Assembly (NCBI GenBank): GCA_945910815.1
Contig: CAMDZD010000019.1
Span: 1-39,956 of the forward strand
Source: an uncultured Clostridia bacterium
GTDB lineage: Bacteria > Bacillota > Clostridia > Oscillospirales > Ruminococcaceae
Direction of reading: 5' to 3'
DNA: 39,956 nucleotides
Shown in pieces: positions 8,773-16,846 of this stretch. A program made the position numbers and the translations under genes. The notes beneath the pieces are model-generated. The model made no database searches and was not told where the DNA came from. It saw only the letters and a list, made by a program, of their open reading frames with translations. Numbering within the stretch: the first letter of the stretch is position 1; each line of letters opens with the position of its first letter.

Positions 8773-9090
8773 TCATACCTCCATTTCGTAAAGCACTTCA
8801 TAGAGCCTTTCGGACTCTATCCATATTTCAGATTTGTTGTAAAAAATCTGATGTTTTTTCAGGATTTCCTCCACGATTTTTTCTGTTTCGGGAGCTTTTC
8901 TGTCTGTATACAGTTCAATATCAAGCTTTTTAAAGCTGAAATACATATAGTTATCGGCAGAAAATGTATTCTCGCCCGAAGAAAGAAAAATCAGAAAAGG
9001 TGGTTCGGGACTTTCGCCCTCTGCAAAGTGATGATATGCAAATGGGAGTCCTGATTCCTGTATCATTTGACAGATTTCTTCATAAGTCAT
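8773..9090 (-). CDS. Probable tail terminator/tail completion protein
   Basis: A 105-residue small protein (MTYEEICQMIQESGLPFAYHH) with a mixed alpha-beta pattern, placed immediately before the major tail protein. In HK97-like modules this position is held by the tail terminator or completion protein that caps the tube and joins it to the head. Its ATG overlaps the preceding stop by four bases (ATGA). Family call rests on position, length and general resemblance. Confidence 0.72.
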   Translation of the reverse strand: MTYEEICQMIQESGLPFAYHHFAEGESPEPPFLIFLSSGENTFSADNYMYFSFKKLDIELYTDRKAPETEKIVEEILKKHQIFYNKSEIWIESERLYEVLYEMEV

Positions 9091-9461
9091 TTCAAAGCCT
9101 TCTTTATAAGGTTTTCGAGTAGTATTTCGCCGTTCTTTTCGGCGGGAGCGATATGCGGTCTGCCTGATACTCTGCCACCGCCACGTTTTGCGTGACCGTT
9201 TTCAAGAAGATGTGCAATCTGATAGCGGTCTTTTGAATGTACAGTCATTTCAAGAGTGTGACTGTTTTCTTTTGTTTTCTTTGCAGTCCAGCTTTTTGCG
9301 TATTTTCCTGTACGTTCTGGAGCATTTGCGGAGATTTCCTTTTTTACTGACGTTGCAGTTTTGCGGACTGCCTTTTTCATCTCTGAATCGGCAAGCTCGC
9401 TGTATTCCCGTAAGCCTTTCATAACTTCTTTGCTGAGTTCATCAATGTCAATGCCTGTCAT
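9087..9461 (-). CDS. HK97 gp10-like head-tail joining protein
   Basis: A 124-residue basic protein with the gp10 signature: KKEISANAPERTGKYAKSWT, then HLLENGHAKRGGGRVSGRPH and a terminal helix. HK97 gp10 homologues take part in neck and tail attachment. I use the ATG at 9461 (MTGIDIDELS), which has GGGTGAT upstream, rather than a possible start at 9491 that lies deeper inside the previous gene. It overlaps the head-closure gene by 14 bases, as is normal in this compact connector operon. Confidence 0.9.
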   Translation of the reverse strand: MTGIDIDELSKEVMKGLREYSELADSEMKKAVRKTATSVKKEISANAPERTGKYAKSWTAKKTKENSHTLEMTVHSKDRYQIAHLLENGHAKRGGGRVSGRPHIAPAEKNGEILLENLIKKALK

Positions 9462-9801
9462 AAATATCACCCGATTTTCTTGCAACAGCAATAATTTTCA
9501 TATAATTTTGCGATTTGAAATTCAGAATTACAGAATTGATATCATATAAAATTCCGAGAAATTGAATCCTGTGCGTTGTCGGATTGATAAGCCTTGTATT
9601 TTTAGTCTGACGTATTGTAAATTCCAGTGACTGAATTTCTTTTGTTATGCCGGAATCCGTTGTTTCGGAGGAATTTTTTACACTGACATAAGCCCAGCAG
9701 GAGAATGTTTTCTCCCACTGGTTAATATGATTTCCGATTGAGTCTGTAACCGTCCGGTGTTCAAGGAAATCAATACGCTGATTCAGATTTCCGATTTCCA
9801 T
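9448..9801 (-). CDS. Head closure / head-tail adaptor protein (SPP1 gp16-like)
   Basis: A 117-residue protein beginning MEIGNLNQRIDFLEHRTVTD, the typical opening of the head-tail adaptor family (SPP1 gp16 / HK97 head-closure). The order of connector gene, this gene and gp10-like gene is the conserved head-completion order. It forms the ring that closes the portal after packaging. It overlaps the upstream connector gene by one base and the downstream gene by 14. Confidence 0.88.
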   Translation of the reverse strand: MEIGNLNQRIDFLEHRTVTDSIGNHINQWEKTFSCWAYVSVKNSSETTDSGITKEIQSLEFTIRQTKNTRLINPTTHRIQFLGILYDINSVILNFKSQNYMKIIAVARKSGDIYDRH

Positions 9802-10073
9802 TAAATTACGCCCTCTCTCTGTGCAAAGAGCAACGCCCGGAGAGTAAGTGTAAGCTTTTTATAGTCGGCAGTGTTACGGTTTTCGTAAAGATAGGCTATT
9901 GTATAAAGCATAGCCTGTCCTGATGTTTCCTCATTGAGTTCAAATGCTTTTTCGTCCATTCGTCCGACGTCCATACAGAGTTTTTTAGCTGTATCAATCA
10001 GATTCTGAATTAATTTGTCATCTTCGTTATGGTCAATACGCAGATAATTCTTAGCTTCTTCCATCGAAATCAT
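9801..10073 (-). CDS. Head-tail connector protein (gp6-like)
   Basis: A 90-residue all-helical protein (MEEAKNYLRIDHNEDDKLIQ, then a long helix with KKLCMDV) of the DNA-packaging/head-tail connector family that adds a ring beneath the portal. The start at 10073 forms an ATGA overlap with the capsid stop and has AGGA eight bases before it; a second in-frame ATG three codons later is also possible. Length and position directly after the capsid gene are typical. Confidence 0.88.
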   Translation of the reverse strand: MISMEEAKNYLRIDHNEDDKLIQNLIDTAKKLCMDVGRMDEKAFELNEETSGQAMLYTIAYLYENRNTADYKKLTLTLRALLFAQREGVI

Positions 10074-11266
10074 GATGTTTTCCTGATGTCAAGAACCTTG
10101 ACAGCCTCTGAAAGTGTAAGTTTACCGTCAACACGCTGACTTGCAATGAATCCTATCTGACCTGTCATAGCGAAAAGTTCGTTAAGTCTCTTGAAAGAAC
10201 GTCCCTGACGGTCTGAAATCCAGTAATAGCTGAAATCTCCGAAAGCCATAACCTTGTTGCCCGCTTTAAGCTCCGGAATGTAAGAAGAAGTGTAATAAGG
10301 ACGGTTAAAAATGGTATCGGGAATACCGGCAGAAACAGAGGGCTGCCAGATGTAGTTGCCATTGCTGTCCTTGAGTTTGCGGAGTGCCTTGACGGTTGAA
10401 TCATTGAGAACCCATACAGCATTTTTTCGGTAAGGACTGCGGAGCGAATAGAAAATCTCCATTACATCATCAAAAGTAATTGCAGATGTCTGTGCAGTAG
10501 CTCCGATTTCAGCACCGCCTGAAGATGCAAAAATACCGGTAGGCTTTCCGACTCCGTCACCAACAAAGAAAGCTTCTTCTTCCTTTGACCCCATTCTTCT
10601 TGCAAATTCACGGGATATATATGAAGTCATATCAAAAGCGGAATCGTTGATAAGTTCTTCTGAAATCTTGATAGCTGTACTGAGCTTGTGGGCTGAAAGA
10701 ACAGTCTGACCGAAAACATCATCAGAGGGCGTATATGTTCCGTTTTCGTCAACCCAGTTTGCTTCGCCTTTTGATGTCACAATAGGAATTTTACGGTCGC
10801 CGTTTGATGTTTTGATTACTGTTGCAAGCTTACGGAAAATATTTTCCGATTCGAGAGCTTCAACAAGCGTATTTTCAAATTCATCGGGAACGAGATAACC
10901 GCCCTCTGAATCAGCTCCGACTGAAAGGTCATTGCGGACATCGTAAAAATTACGGTTGCGGATACTGTTCCAGAAAGCTTTGCTGTATTCGGCAGAAGCA
11001 GTTCCCTTTTTGACTTCACCTGTGACATTATTCGGTTTGCCTGTAATAGGTGTTGAAGTAGCCTTATTCATTTCGGATTCAATTTCAGCCTGTCTTTCGA
11101 GACGCTGAATTTCTTTTCCGAGGTCTACAATGGTTTTTTCCATTGAATCATATGTTTTTGAATCTTCTTCGCTGAGAGTTTCGTTAGCGTTTCTCTTGCT
11201 GTCGAGAAAGTCACGGGCAGTATCCCAGGCTTTTGCTCTCTTTTCTCTGAGTTCCTGAATAGTCAT
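10070..11266 (-). CDS. Major capsid protein, HK97 family
   Basis: A 398-residue HK97-fold capsid protein. Residues 1 to about 105 form a charged coiled-coil delta domain (EKRAKAWDTARDFLDSK and following) that acts as internal scaffold and is normally removed by the prohead protease. The mature shell domain follows, with GYLVPDEFENTLVEALESEN, AFFVGDGVGKPTGIF and the terminal FIASQRVDGKLTLSEAVKVL segments characteristic of the family. Downstream of the ClpP-like protease and upstream of the connector genes. Preceded by a strong GGAGG site. Confidence 0.96.
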   Translation of the reverse strand: MTIQELREKRAKAWDTARDFLDSKRNANETLSEEDSKTYDSMEKTIVDLGKEIQRLERQAEIESEMNKATSTPITGKPNNVTGEVKKGTASAEYSKAFWNSIRNRNFYDVRNDLSVGADSEGGYLVPDEFENTLVEALESENIFRKLATVIKTSNGDRKIPIVTSKGEANWVDENGTYTPSDDVFGQTVLSAHKLSTAIKISEELINDSAFDMTSYISREFARRMGSKEEEAFFVGDGVGKPTGIFASSGGAEIGATAQTSAITFDDVMEIFYSLRSPYRKNAVWVLNDSTVKALRKLKDSNGNYIWQPSVSAGIPDTIFNRPYYTSSYIPELKAGNKVMAFGDFSYYWISDRQGRSFKRLNELFAMTGQIGFIASQRVDGKLTLSEAVKVLDIRKTS

Positions 11267-11281
11267 TTAAAATTCCTCCAA

Positions 11282-11962
11282 TCAATATTTAAGAAGTGAC
11301 AGCCTTTTTTCAAGCTGTTCAATGGGTGTTCCCGATGAATCCGCAGATATTTTATTCAGAAATGCGTTTCTCGATTTTGAAACCGAGTACATCATAGATG
11401 TCTGATTTTTGTCGTCAGATTCATCGAAAAGAATACCGTCAGCAAAGCCAAGCTGTAACGCTTTTTCAGCATTGAACCAGGTTTCCTCGTCCATAAGACC
11501 TGAAATTTTATCACGGCTGAGCTTAGTCTTTCGGGCATATGCGTTTATGATAGATTCCTTGACTTCGTCAAGAAGTCTGATTGCCTGTTCCATATCTGAT
11601 TTGTTACCGCTTGCAAAAGTCATAGGGTTATGAATCATAATCATACCTGTCGGGGAGATAAGAGTTTCATCGCCAGCCATAGCAACAACTGAGGCGGCAG
11701 AAGCTGCAAGTCCATCAATTTTTACGGTTACCTTGCCATTATGATTTCTGAGCATTGTATAAATCTGACTTGCAGCGAATACGTCACCGCCAGGAGAATT
11801 AAGCCAGACTGTCAGATTTCCGCTGACTTTTGAGAGTTCATCACGGAAAAGTGCGGGAGTGATTTCATCGCCCCACCATGTTTCTTCCGAAATGGGAGCA
11901 TTAAAAATAAGCTCTGTATCCGATGTATCTTCATTTTTTATGAAATTCCAGAATTTTTTCAA
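11282..11962 (-). CDS. ClpP-like prohead maturation protease
   Basis: A 226-residue ClpP-fold serine protease expected to cut the capsid delta domain inside the prohead. The crotonase/ClpP core is clear: LNSPGGDVFAA near residue 55, the nucleophile region GLAASAAS with Ser88, and MIMIHNP with His111. The C-terminal tail is short. Translation starts at TTG (11962), eight bases after GGAGG at 11971-11975; no ATG fits the site. The gene begins 3 bases after the portal stop, so the two are coupled. Confidence 0.93.
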   Translation of the reverse strand: MKKFWNFIKNEDTSDTELIFNAPISEETWWGDEITPALFRDELSKVSGNLTVWLNSPGGDVFAASQIYTMLRNHNGKVTVKIDGLAASAASVVAMAGDETLISPTGMIMIHNPMTFASGNKSDMEQAIRLLDEVKESIINAYARKTKLSRDKISGLMDEETWFNAEKALQLGFADGILFDESDDKNQTSMMYSVSKSRNAFLNKISADSSGTPIEQLEKRLSLLKY

Positions 11963-11965
11963 ATT

Positions 11966-13213
11966 TTATTCCTCCTTTTTCTGATTTTTATCTGCAAATG
12001 CACCCGCATCTGCCAGTTTTGTGAACGAACCGTTGCAAAGATACAGATTACCACCTTCTTCATCGGGGATTCTGTTCATATCTTCAAGCTCACGGATATC
12101 GTTTGCGGACAACCAGCCGTTCTGACGTGCAGTAGCATAACCTTGCATACGGCTTGCATAATCGCCACGGAGTAAACCCTCGACATTGAACCTGATGAAA
12201 TACTGACCTTTTTCAGAATCAGAAAGCAAATCTTTCTGCATATTCTGTTCCCAGCGTACAAGCCACGGGTCAAGACTGTATTTTACGAAATCAAGTGACA
12301 GATGTTCAACATTTGAGAATGTAGCGTGTTCAAGGTCGCCAATCATATGGAGCGGTACTCTGTAAAGCCTTGCAATTTCTTCAATCTGAAACTTTCTTGT
12401 CTCAAGGAACTGTGCCTCATTATTCGGAATGGCAATAGGCTGATATTTCATACCCTCTTCAAGAACTGCTACTTTATGGGAATTGCCCGAACCGTAAGCA
12501 TACTGCCACGCATTTCTTATTTTTTCGGGGTCTTTAATAACTCCCGGGTGTTCAAGAATACCGCTCGGAGATGCACCATTTGCAAAGAATGATGCACCGT
12601 ATTCCTCGCAGGCAAGAGAAATTCCCAACGCATTTTTTGCCATAGCAATAGGAGAATAGCCGACTAAGCCGTCAAAACCTAACCCAGGAATATGCAGAAC
12701 ATTTTCGGATTTCAGAATAATTTCGCCCTGTTCCTTAACATTCGGATTCGCTTCATCATATCGTGAATAAATATATATCAGGCGGTTTTTGTCGTCACGG
12801 TCAACACGAACTTTATCAGGAGAAAGCGGATATAATCCCACGACTTCTCCTCTGCCGTTCCGGATAATCTGTGCATAGGCATTTCCGTAAATCAGCAGAT
12901 GTGACATCAGAGTTTCCCTGAATACGAAAGATGTCATTTCAGGATTAGGCTGGTCGTGTAGCAAAAAGTAAAGCGGGTGCTGTGGCACTCGCTCTTTACC
13001 GTTATCGGTGTATCTGTAAACGTGTAGCGGAAGCTGTGCGACTGCTTCCGAAAGCACTCTCACACAGGCATATACGACAATATGCTGTAATGCGGTTTTG
13101 TCCGTTACTCTCTTTCCGGCATTGCTCCGACCGAAAAGATATGTATATGACGGCGAATCATAGCTGTTTTTGGGCTTGTCTCTTGACTTGAATAATCCTG
13201 TGAAAATTCCCAT
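11966..13213 (-). CDS. Portal protein, HK97 family
   Basis: A 415-residue portal, the dodecameric ring through which DNA enters and leaves the head. Typical landmarks are VTDKTALQHIVVYACVRVLS, QLPLHVYRY, HPLYFLLHDQPNPEMT and the later RLYRVPLHMIGDLEHATFSN motif. The ATG at 13213 is preferred over a GTG at 13222 because AAAGGAG sits ten bases before the ATG and only one base before the GTG. Upstream lies the divergent nuclease-like cassette, so the path of late transcription from TerL into this gene crosses 1 kb of oppositely oriented DNA. Confidence 0.95.
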   Translation of the reverse strand: MGIFTGLFKSRDKPKNSYDSPSYTYLFGRSNAGKRVTDKTALQHIVVYACVRVLSEAVAQLPLHVYRYTDNGKERVPQHPLYFLLHDQPNPEMTSFVFRETLMSHLLIYGNAYAQIIRNGRGEVVGLYPLSPDKVRVDRDDKNRLIYIYSRYDEANPNVKEQGEIILKSENVLHIPGLGFDGLVGYSPIAMAKNALGISLACEEYGASFFANGASPSGILEHPGVIKDPEKIRNAWQYAYGSGNSHKVAVLEEGMKYQPIAIPNNEAQFLETRKFQIEEIARLYRVPLHMIGDLEHATFSNVEHLSLDFVKYSLDPWLVRWEQNMQKDLLSDSEKGQYFIRFNVEGLLRGDYASRMQGYATARQNGWLSANDIRELEDMNRIPDEEGGNLYLCNGSFTKLADAGAFADKNQKKEE

Positions 13214-13233
13214 AGAAATCACGCTCCTTTCAG

Positions 13234-13263
13234 TTGACTTTTTCTATGGACTTATGTTATAAT
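13234..13263 (+). promoter_or_regulatory. Promoter of the nuclease-like cargo gene
   Basis: TTGACT (13234-13239), an 18-bp spacer and a perfect TATAAT (13258-13263), followed by a ribosome site GGAGG at 13309 and the ATG at 13318. The promoter faces right, against the head operon, and would allow expression in the lysogen when late genes are silent. Confidence 0.78.
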
Positions 13264-13317
13264 ATGGAAAAGCGAAGGTTCCGCTTGGAATCATTATTTT
13301 GAAAAAATGGAGGAAGT

Positions 13318-14139
13318 ATGAGATACGAATTACCCAAATTGAATGATGATAAAGCATTTGAGGAATTATGTTGTGAAATCATGGAAATGTGGTATCCTAA
13401 TGGCTATCATATTTACGGAAGAAATGGGCAAGTACAACACGGTATAGATATTATCCCGAGTAGTACTTGTGCTCCTTTCATACAATGCAAAAATTATCAT
13501 AACAACAATAAAACGACTGTTTCTAATTTCAAAAATGAAATTACAAAAGACTACATCTCTGCCAAGAATTATTTCAATTGTTCTGAGTTCATTGTTTTTA
13601 CAGCTTTGAATAGCGATGTAAGTATAAGCGATCAGGTACTTTACCTGAAAGACACCAAAAATATCACTATTGTGTTCTGGGAAACTATAACTGCTCAAAT
13701 TCTTTCTCATAGTCGATTACTCAAAACCTATTATCCTTTTTATTTTAATCATGATGATTTTGAGAATGTGCAACGTCAAGAAGATGTTTATGTGAAAGAA
13801 ATAGTCGATCTTATAAATAGGAATAAAAGCACCTTAAATAATTTACATTTGTGTTCAGATAAATCATCAGACTTTTATGCTGGGGAAGATTTTTATTATG
13901 AATACATTGAAATAGAAAATCAATACTCGCCAACAAGCAGCACAAGGGTTGATTATATTAGGCATTTTTTCATATTAATAAAAAGTCTTCTTAACATTAT
14001 GGCAATAAATTCAAATCCTTATCCTTATAATCCAGAGATAAGAGTTCCATTTAAAAACATACCTCAATCAACTATCGATGACTTTGCAGATAAATTTAAA
14101 CTTGCTTCAAATCTACTTGAAAGAATTAAACGCTTTTAA
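13318..14139 (+). CDS. Predicted PD-(D/E)XK nuclease-like protein (cargo gene, possible defence)
   Basis: A 273-residue protein I do not recognise by name. Residues 1-60 look like a restriction-endonuclease-fold core: AFEELCCEIM (Glu16/Glu20), YGRNGQVQHGIDII (Asp44), then IQCKNY (Gln56, Lys58), giving an E...D...QxK active-site pattern seen at the N-terminus of several anti-phage effectors and Mrr-like proteins. Residues ~60-135 continue alternating strands and helices; ~140-273 is a separate, mostly helical region with no motif I know. It is on the strand opposite to all head genes, has its own promoter and is visibly more AT-rich than its neighbours, so it is probably recent cargo. No clear terminator follows. 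Nuclease fold moderately likely; defence role is inference. Confidence 0.7.
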   Translation: MRYELPKLNDDKAFEELCCEIMEMWYPNGYHIYGRNGQVQHGIDIIPSSTCAPFIQCKNYHNNNKTTVSNFKNEITKDYISAKNYFNCSEFIVFTALNSDVSISDQVLYLKDTKNITIVFWETITAQILSHSRLLKTYYPFYFNHDDFENVQRQEDVYVKEIVDLINRNKSTLNNLHLCSDKSSDFYAGEDFYYEYIEIENQYSPTSSTRVDYIRHFFILIKSLLNIMAINSNPYPYNPEIRVPFKNIPQSTIDDFADKFKLASNLLERIKRF

Positions 14140-14206
14140 CGCTCATGCTACACTGATTTCTTATAGCTGAATAATAATACAGTCAATGTATCAAACCAAA
14201 TGGTAA

Positions 14207-15796
14207 TTAAAGAACCAGCATCTCCCTCAAATCATAAATAGAATCCTCAGAAACACATCCACAGCGGATAGCACGGTCAAGAGCCATAATCATGGCAACA
14301 GCACCGTCAATTTTCTCTGTGGATTTTTCTTTGTCCGGCTTGATGTTTCCGGCGGGGTCTCTGCGAATAAAAATATTATCCATCATCCAGCGAAGAACGG
14401 GATTACCGTTGTGTGCGATTTTCCGTTCAAGAGTAAGTTTCATAAGCTCCTTTGTGGGCGGTGACATATCTTTAAATCCCTGTCCGAACTGTACCATTGT
14501 AAAGCCGAGACCGTCAAGGTTCTGCGACATCTGAACAGCTCCCCAGCGGTCGAATGCAATTTCTTTTATATTGAATTTCTGACCGAGTTCGTCAATGAAA
14601 TTCTCTATAAATCCATAATGAACGACATTTCCCTCGGTAGTTTTTAAATATCCCTGACGTTCCCATACATCATAGGGAACGTGGTCACGGCGAACTCTCA
14701 AGGGAAGTGTTTCTTCCGGTAGCCAGAAGTAAGGCAGGATATAATAAAAATCGTCCTCATCAGCCGGAGGAAAGACAAGAACGAAAGCTGTAATATCAGT
14801 AGTGCTTGAAAGGTCAAGACCTCCGTAACAAGTACGCCCTTCAAGTTCCGATTCATCAAAATTGATTTTGCACTTGTCCCATTTATCCATAGGCATCCAC
14901 CTGACCGCCTGTTTTACCCACTGATTTAGGCGGAGCTGTCGGAATGCGTTTTCCTCTCCGGGATTTTCCTTTGCGGAATTACAGGCTGATACAACTTTAT
15001 CAATACCGATAGTTTTTCCGAGTGACGGATTTGCTTTTTTCCATACTTCGGGAGAAGTCCAGTCTTCGGATTCATCAGCACCATAAATAACGGGATAAAA
15101 AGTAGGGTCGTGCTTTCTTCCCTCAATAATATCCTTTGCCTTTGAGTGAACCTCATAGCAGATAGAATTTGTATCAGTTCCGGCTGTCGTGATGAGGAAG
15201 TAAAGCGGTTGCATACGTGCATCGCCCGAGCCTTTTGTCATAACATCAAAAAGCTTTCTGTTCGGCTGTGTGTGAAGTTCATCGAAAATAACTCCGTGAA
15301 TGTTGAATCCGTGCTTTGAGTAAGCCTCCGCAGAAAGCACCTGATAAAATGAATTTGTCGGAAGATATACAATTCTTTTCTGCGATGCAAGAATTTTTAC
15401 ACGCTTATTCAAAGCAGGACACATTCTGACCATATCGGCGGCAACATCGAATACAATGGCGGCTTGCTGACGGTCGGCGGCACAGCCGTAAACCTCTGCA
15501 CGTTCTTCAAAGTCACCGCAGGTGAGAAGCAATGAAACCCCCGCCGCAAGCTCTGACTTGCCGTTTTTCTTCGGAATTTCGATATATGCTGTATTGAATT
15601 GTCTGTATCCGTTCGGCTTTATGATTCCGAAAAGGTCACGGATTATCTGTTCCTGCCAGTCCAGTAACTCAAATTTCTTTCCCGCCCAGGTTCCTTTTGT
15701 ATGCGAAAGGCATTGAATAAACGATACGGCATAATCCGCAAGCTTTTCATCATATCCTGAATCCTCCGCCATAAATCTTGTAGGCTTGTATTTCAT
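14207..15796 (-). CDS. Terminase large subunit (TerL)
   Basis: A 529-residue packaging motor. The N-terminal ATPase has a Walker A-like PKKNGKSELAAG (about residues 75-85) and Walker B VIFDELHTQ (about 169). The C-terminal nuclease domain includes YGGLDLSSTTDITAF and FDRWGAVQMSQNL with likely metal-binding Asp residues. Length and motif spacing fit the HK97-like/Terminase_1 group. The start follows AAAGAGGTG. TerL is separated from TerS by about 5 kb of methyltransferase, amidoligase and other genes, an unusual split. A separate promoter lies upstream of the small gene before it. Confidence 0.95.
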   Translation of the reverse strand: MKYKPTRFMAEDSGYDEKLADYAVSFIQCLSHTKGTWAGKKFELLDWQEQIIRDLFGIIKPNGYRQFNTAYIEIPKKNGKSELAAGVSLLLTCGDFEERAEVYGCAADRQQAAIVFDVAADMVRMCPALNKRVKILASQKRIVYLPTNSFYQVLSAEAYSKHGFNIHGVIFDELHTQPNRKLFDVMTKGSGDARMQPLYFLITTAGTDTNSICYEVHSKAKDIIEGRKHDPTFYPVIYGADESEDWTSPEVWKKANPSLGKTIGIDKVVSACNSAKENPGEENAFRQLRLNQWVKQAVRWMPMDKWDKCKINFDESELEGRTCYGGLDLSSTTDITAFVLVFPPADEDDFYYILPYFWLPEETLPLRVRRDHVPYDVWERQGYLKTTEGNVVHYGFIENFIDELGQKFNIKEIAFDRWGAVQMSQNLDGLGFTMVQFGQGFKDMSPPTKELMKLTLERKIAHNGNPVLRWMMDNIFIRRDPAGNIKPDKEKSTEKIDGAVAMIMALDRAIRCGCVSEDSIYDLREMLVL

Positions 15797-15828
15797 TGTT
15801 TCACCTCTTTTTGTTCAGTATTCGTTGA

Positions 15829-16029
15829 TTATTCAGCGTGGCTGTGAATAATTCCTATGATTTTTTCCTGTTCCTCTGCCGTAACTCCGAGAGATTCGAG
15901 AGCCTGTCTTGTACCGCAATCGGAACATATTCCTGTTGAATTATCCGTTCTTGAAATTGCTGGTATTCCGGTGTATTTTTTTTTACAAAGAGGGCATACT
16001 CTTTGTTTTGTATTTTCATCTGATTTCAT
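15829..16029 (-). CDS. Small zinc-ribbon protein of unknown function
   Basis: A 66-residue protein with two Cys pairs, CPLCKKKYTG and CSDCGTRQALESLG, making a likely zinc ribbon, followed by a helix ending in HSHAE. Small proteins of this form often precede terminase genes in Clostridia phages; their role is unknown. Excellent start (AGGAGG eight bases before ATG). It is the first gene after the promoter at 16077-16105 and likely co-transcribed with TerL. Confidence 0.82.
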   Translation of the reverse strand: MKSDENTKQRVCPLCKKKYTGIPAISRTDNSTGICSDCGTRQALESLGVTAEEQEKIIGIIHSHAE

Positions 16030-16076
16030 TTCGATTTCCTCCTGAAAGCGTTTTTTTATATGTTTTTGCTGTATAC

Positions 16077-16105
16077 ATATTACCGCATAGTCTGACTTAT
16101 ATCAA
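16077..16105 (-). promoter_or_regulatory. Promoter for the zinc-ribbon/TerL segment (twin of the one at 17844)
   Basis: On the minus strand: TTGATA (complement of 16100-16105), a 17-bp spacer ending CTATGCGG, then TAATAT (complement of 16077-16082). The same TTGATA-N17-TAATAT arrangement, with the shared TATGCGGTAATATG block, occurs at 17844-17872. The rest of 16030-16267 holds no gene; an imperfect CTTG/CAAG-containing stem near 16187-16217 could be a weak terminator for the GGCT transcript. Confidence 0.7.
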
Positions 16106-16267
16106 GTGGCTGAAATAATAGAACAAATGCCCTTGAATCAGTTTTTTATTGTGTAATATATGCCATCGCTTTACAGCCGTTTTATTGCCCTTGTACAGCT
16201 CTGTTTTTGCAAGGCAGTAAGTTTACGTGCAACTCTAAAAAATCGAATGTGGGGCAACGCAGAGGGA

Positions 16268-16756
16268 TTATTTTGCGTTCAGGCTCTTTTTATAGGCTTC
16301 GTCAAGATGCCTGAAATCAAATCCAAAAACAGCATAACCAGACCGACAGGTGTTGACGTAAGTTTCAGACGGTATGCCAAGTTTTCTGTTTTCGTGCATT
16401 ATATATGCAACAGCAGATAATTTCCGAGGGTTTTTCGTTATTTTTTCAGAAACCTTGTTTCCGTTTTCATAACAGAAATTCACATAAAGGTCAAAATCCT
16501 TTTTGTAGTAGAAATTCGGAAATCCCTCATAGGCATCAAGTCTGCGTTCATCATCAGGGGAGATTTCCCATACTGCAATCGGAACAACACTGCCTTTTTT
16601 CTTTTCAATAGTGAGGTAAGAGCCTGTTTTACTGCCTTTGTAGAGAAGCTCGTAATCCTTGATTTCGCTGACACCCACAACTCGGGCAGTAGGGCAACGG
16701 AATTTCATTTGTTGTACGTTCAGATTTGAACCGTATGCGATGTAATACTTTTTCAT
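16268..16756 (-). CDS. Gamma-glutamylcyclotransferase (GGCT/AIG2-like) family protein
   Basis: A 162-residue protein with the GGCT fold signature: YYIAYGSNLN at residues 4-13 (substrate-binding YGSNL loop), SYLTIEKKKGSVVPIAVWEI in the middle and RRLDAYEGFPNFY with the likely catalytic Glu77. Such enzymes release 5-oxoproline from gamma-glutamyl amines. It sits just downstream of an amidoligase-like gene; pairing of these two families in phages and bacteria has been described and suggests one forms and the other cleaves or trims an amide bond on a peptide or amine. The ATG at 16756 follows GAAAGGAAAG. Substrate unknown. Confidence 0.88.
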   Translation of the reverse strand: MKKYYIAYGSNLNVQQMKFRCPTARVVGVSEIKDYELLYKGSKTGSYLTIEKKKGSVVPIAVWEISPDDERRLDAYEGFPNFYYKKDFDLYVNFCYENGNKVSEKITKNPRKLSAVAYIMHENRKLGIPSETYVNTCRSGYAVFGFDFRHLDEAYKKSLNAK

Positions 16757-16773
16757 TGTAATCTTTCCTTTCT

Positions 16774-16844
16774 GAAGGAAATACCCTTCTACCACCTTAA
16801 GACCGCCGTAGCGGTCGGAAAGATGACAGGAGGCTGTCTCCTGT
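16774..16844 (-). other. Three tandem RNA hairpins between amidoligase and GGCT genes
   Basis: Three consecutive inverted repeats occupy the short intercistronic gap: ACAGGAG-GCTGT-CTCCTGT (16826-16844, 7-bp perfect stem), GACCGC-CGTA-GCGGTC (16801-16816, 6-bp GC-rich stem) and GAAGG-N6-CCTTC (16774-16789), the last directly beside the GGCT ribosome site. No U-run follows, so they are less likely to be terminators and more likely to set mRNA stability or translation of the GGCT gene. Confidence 0.6.
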
Positions 16845-16846
16845 AT

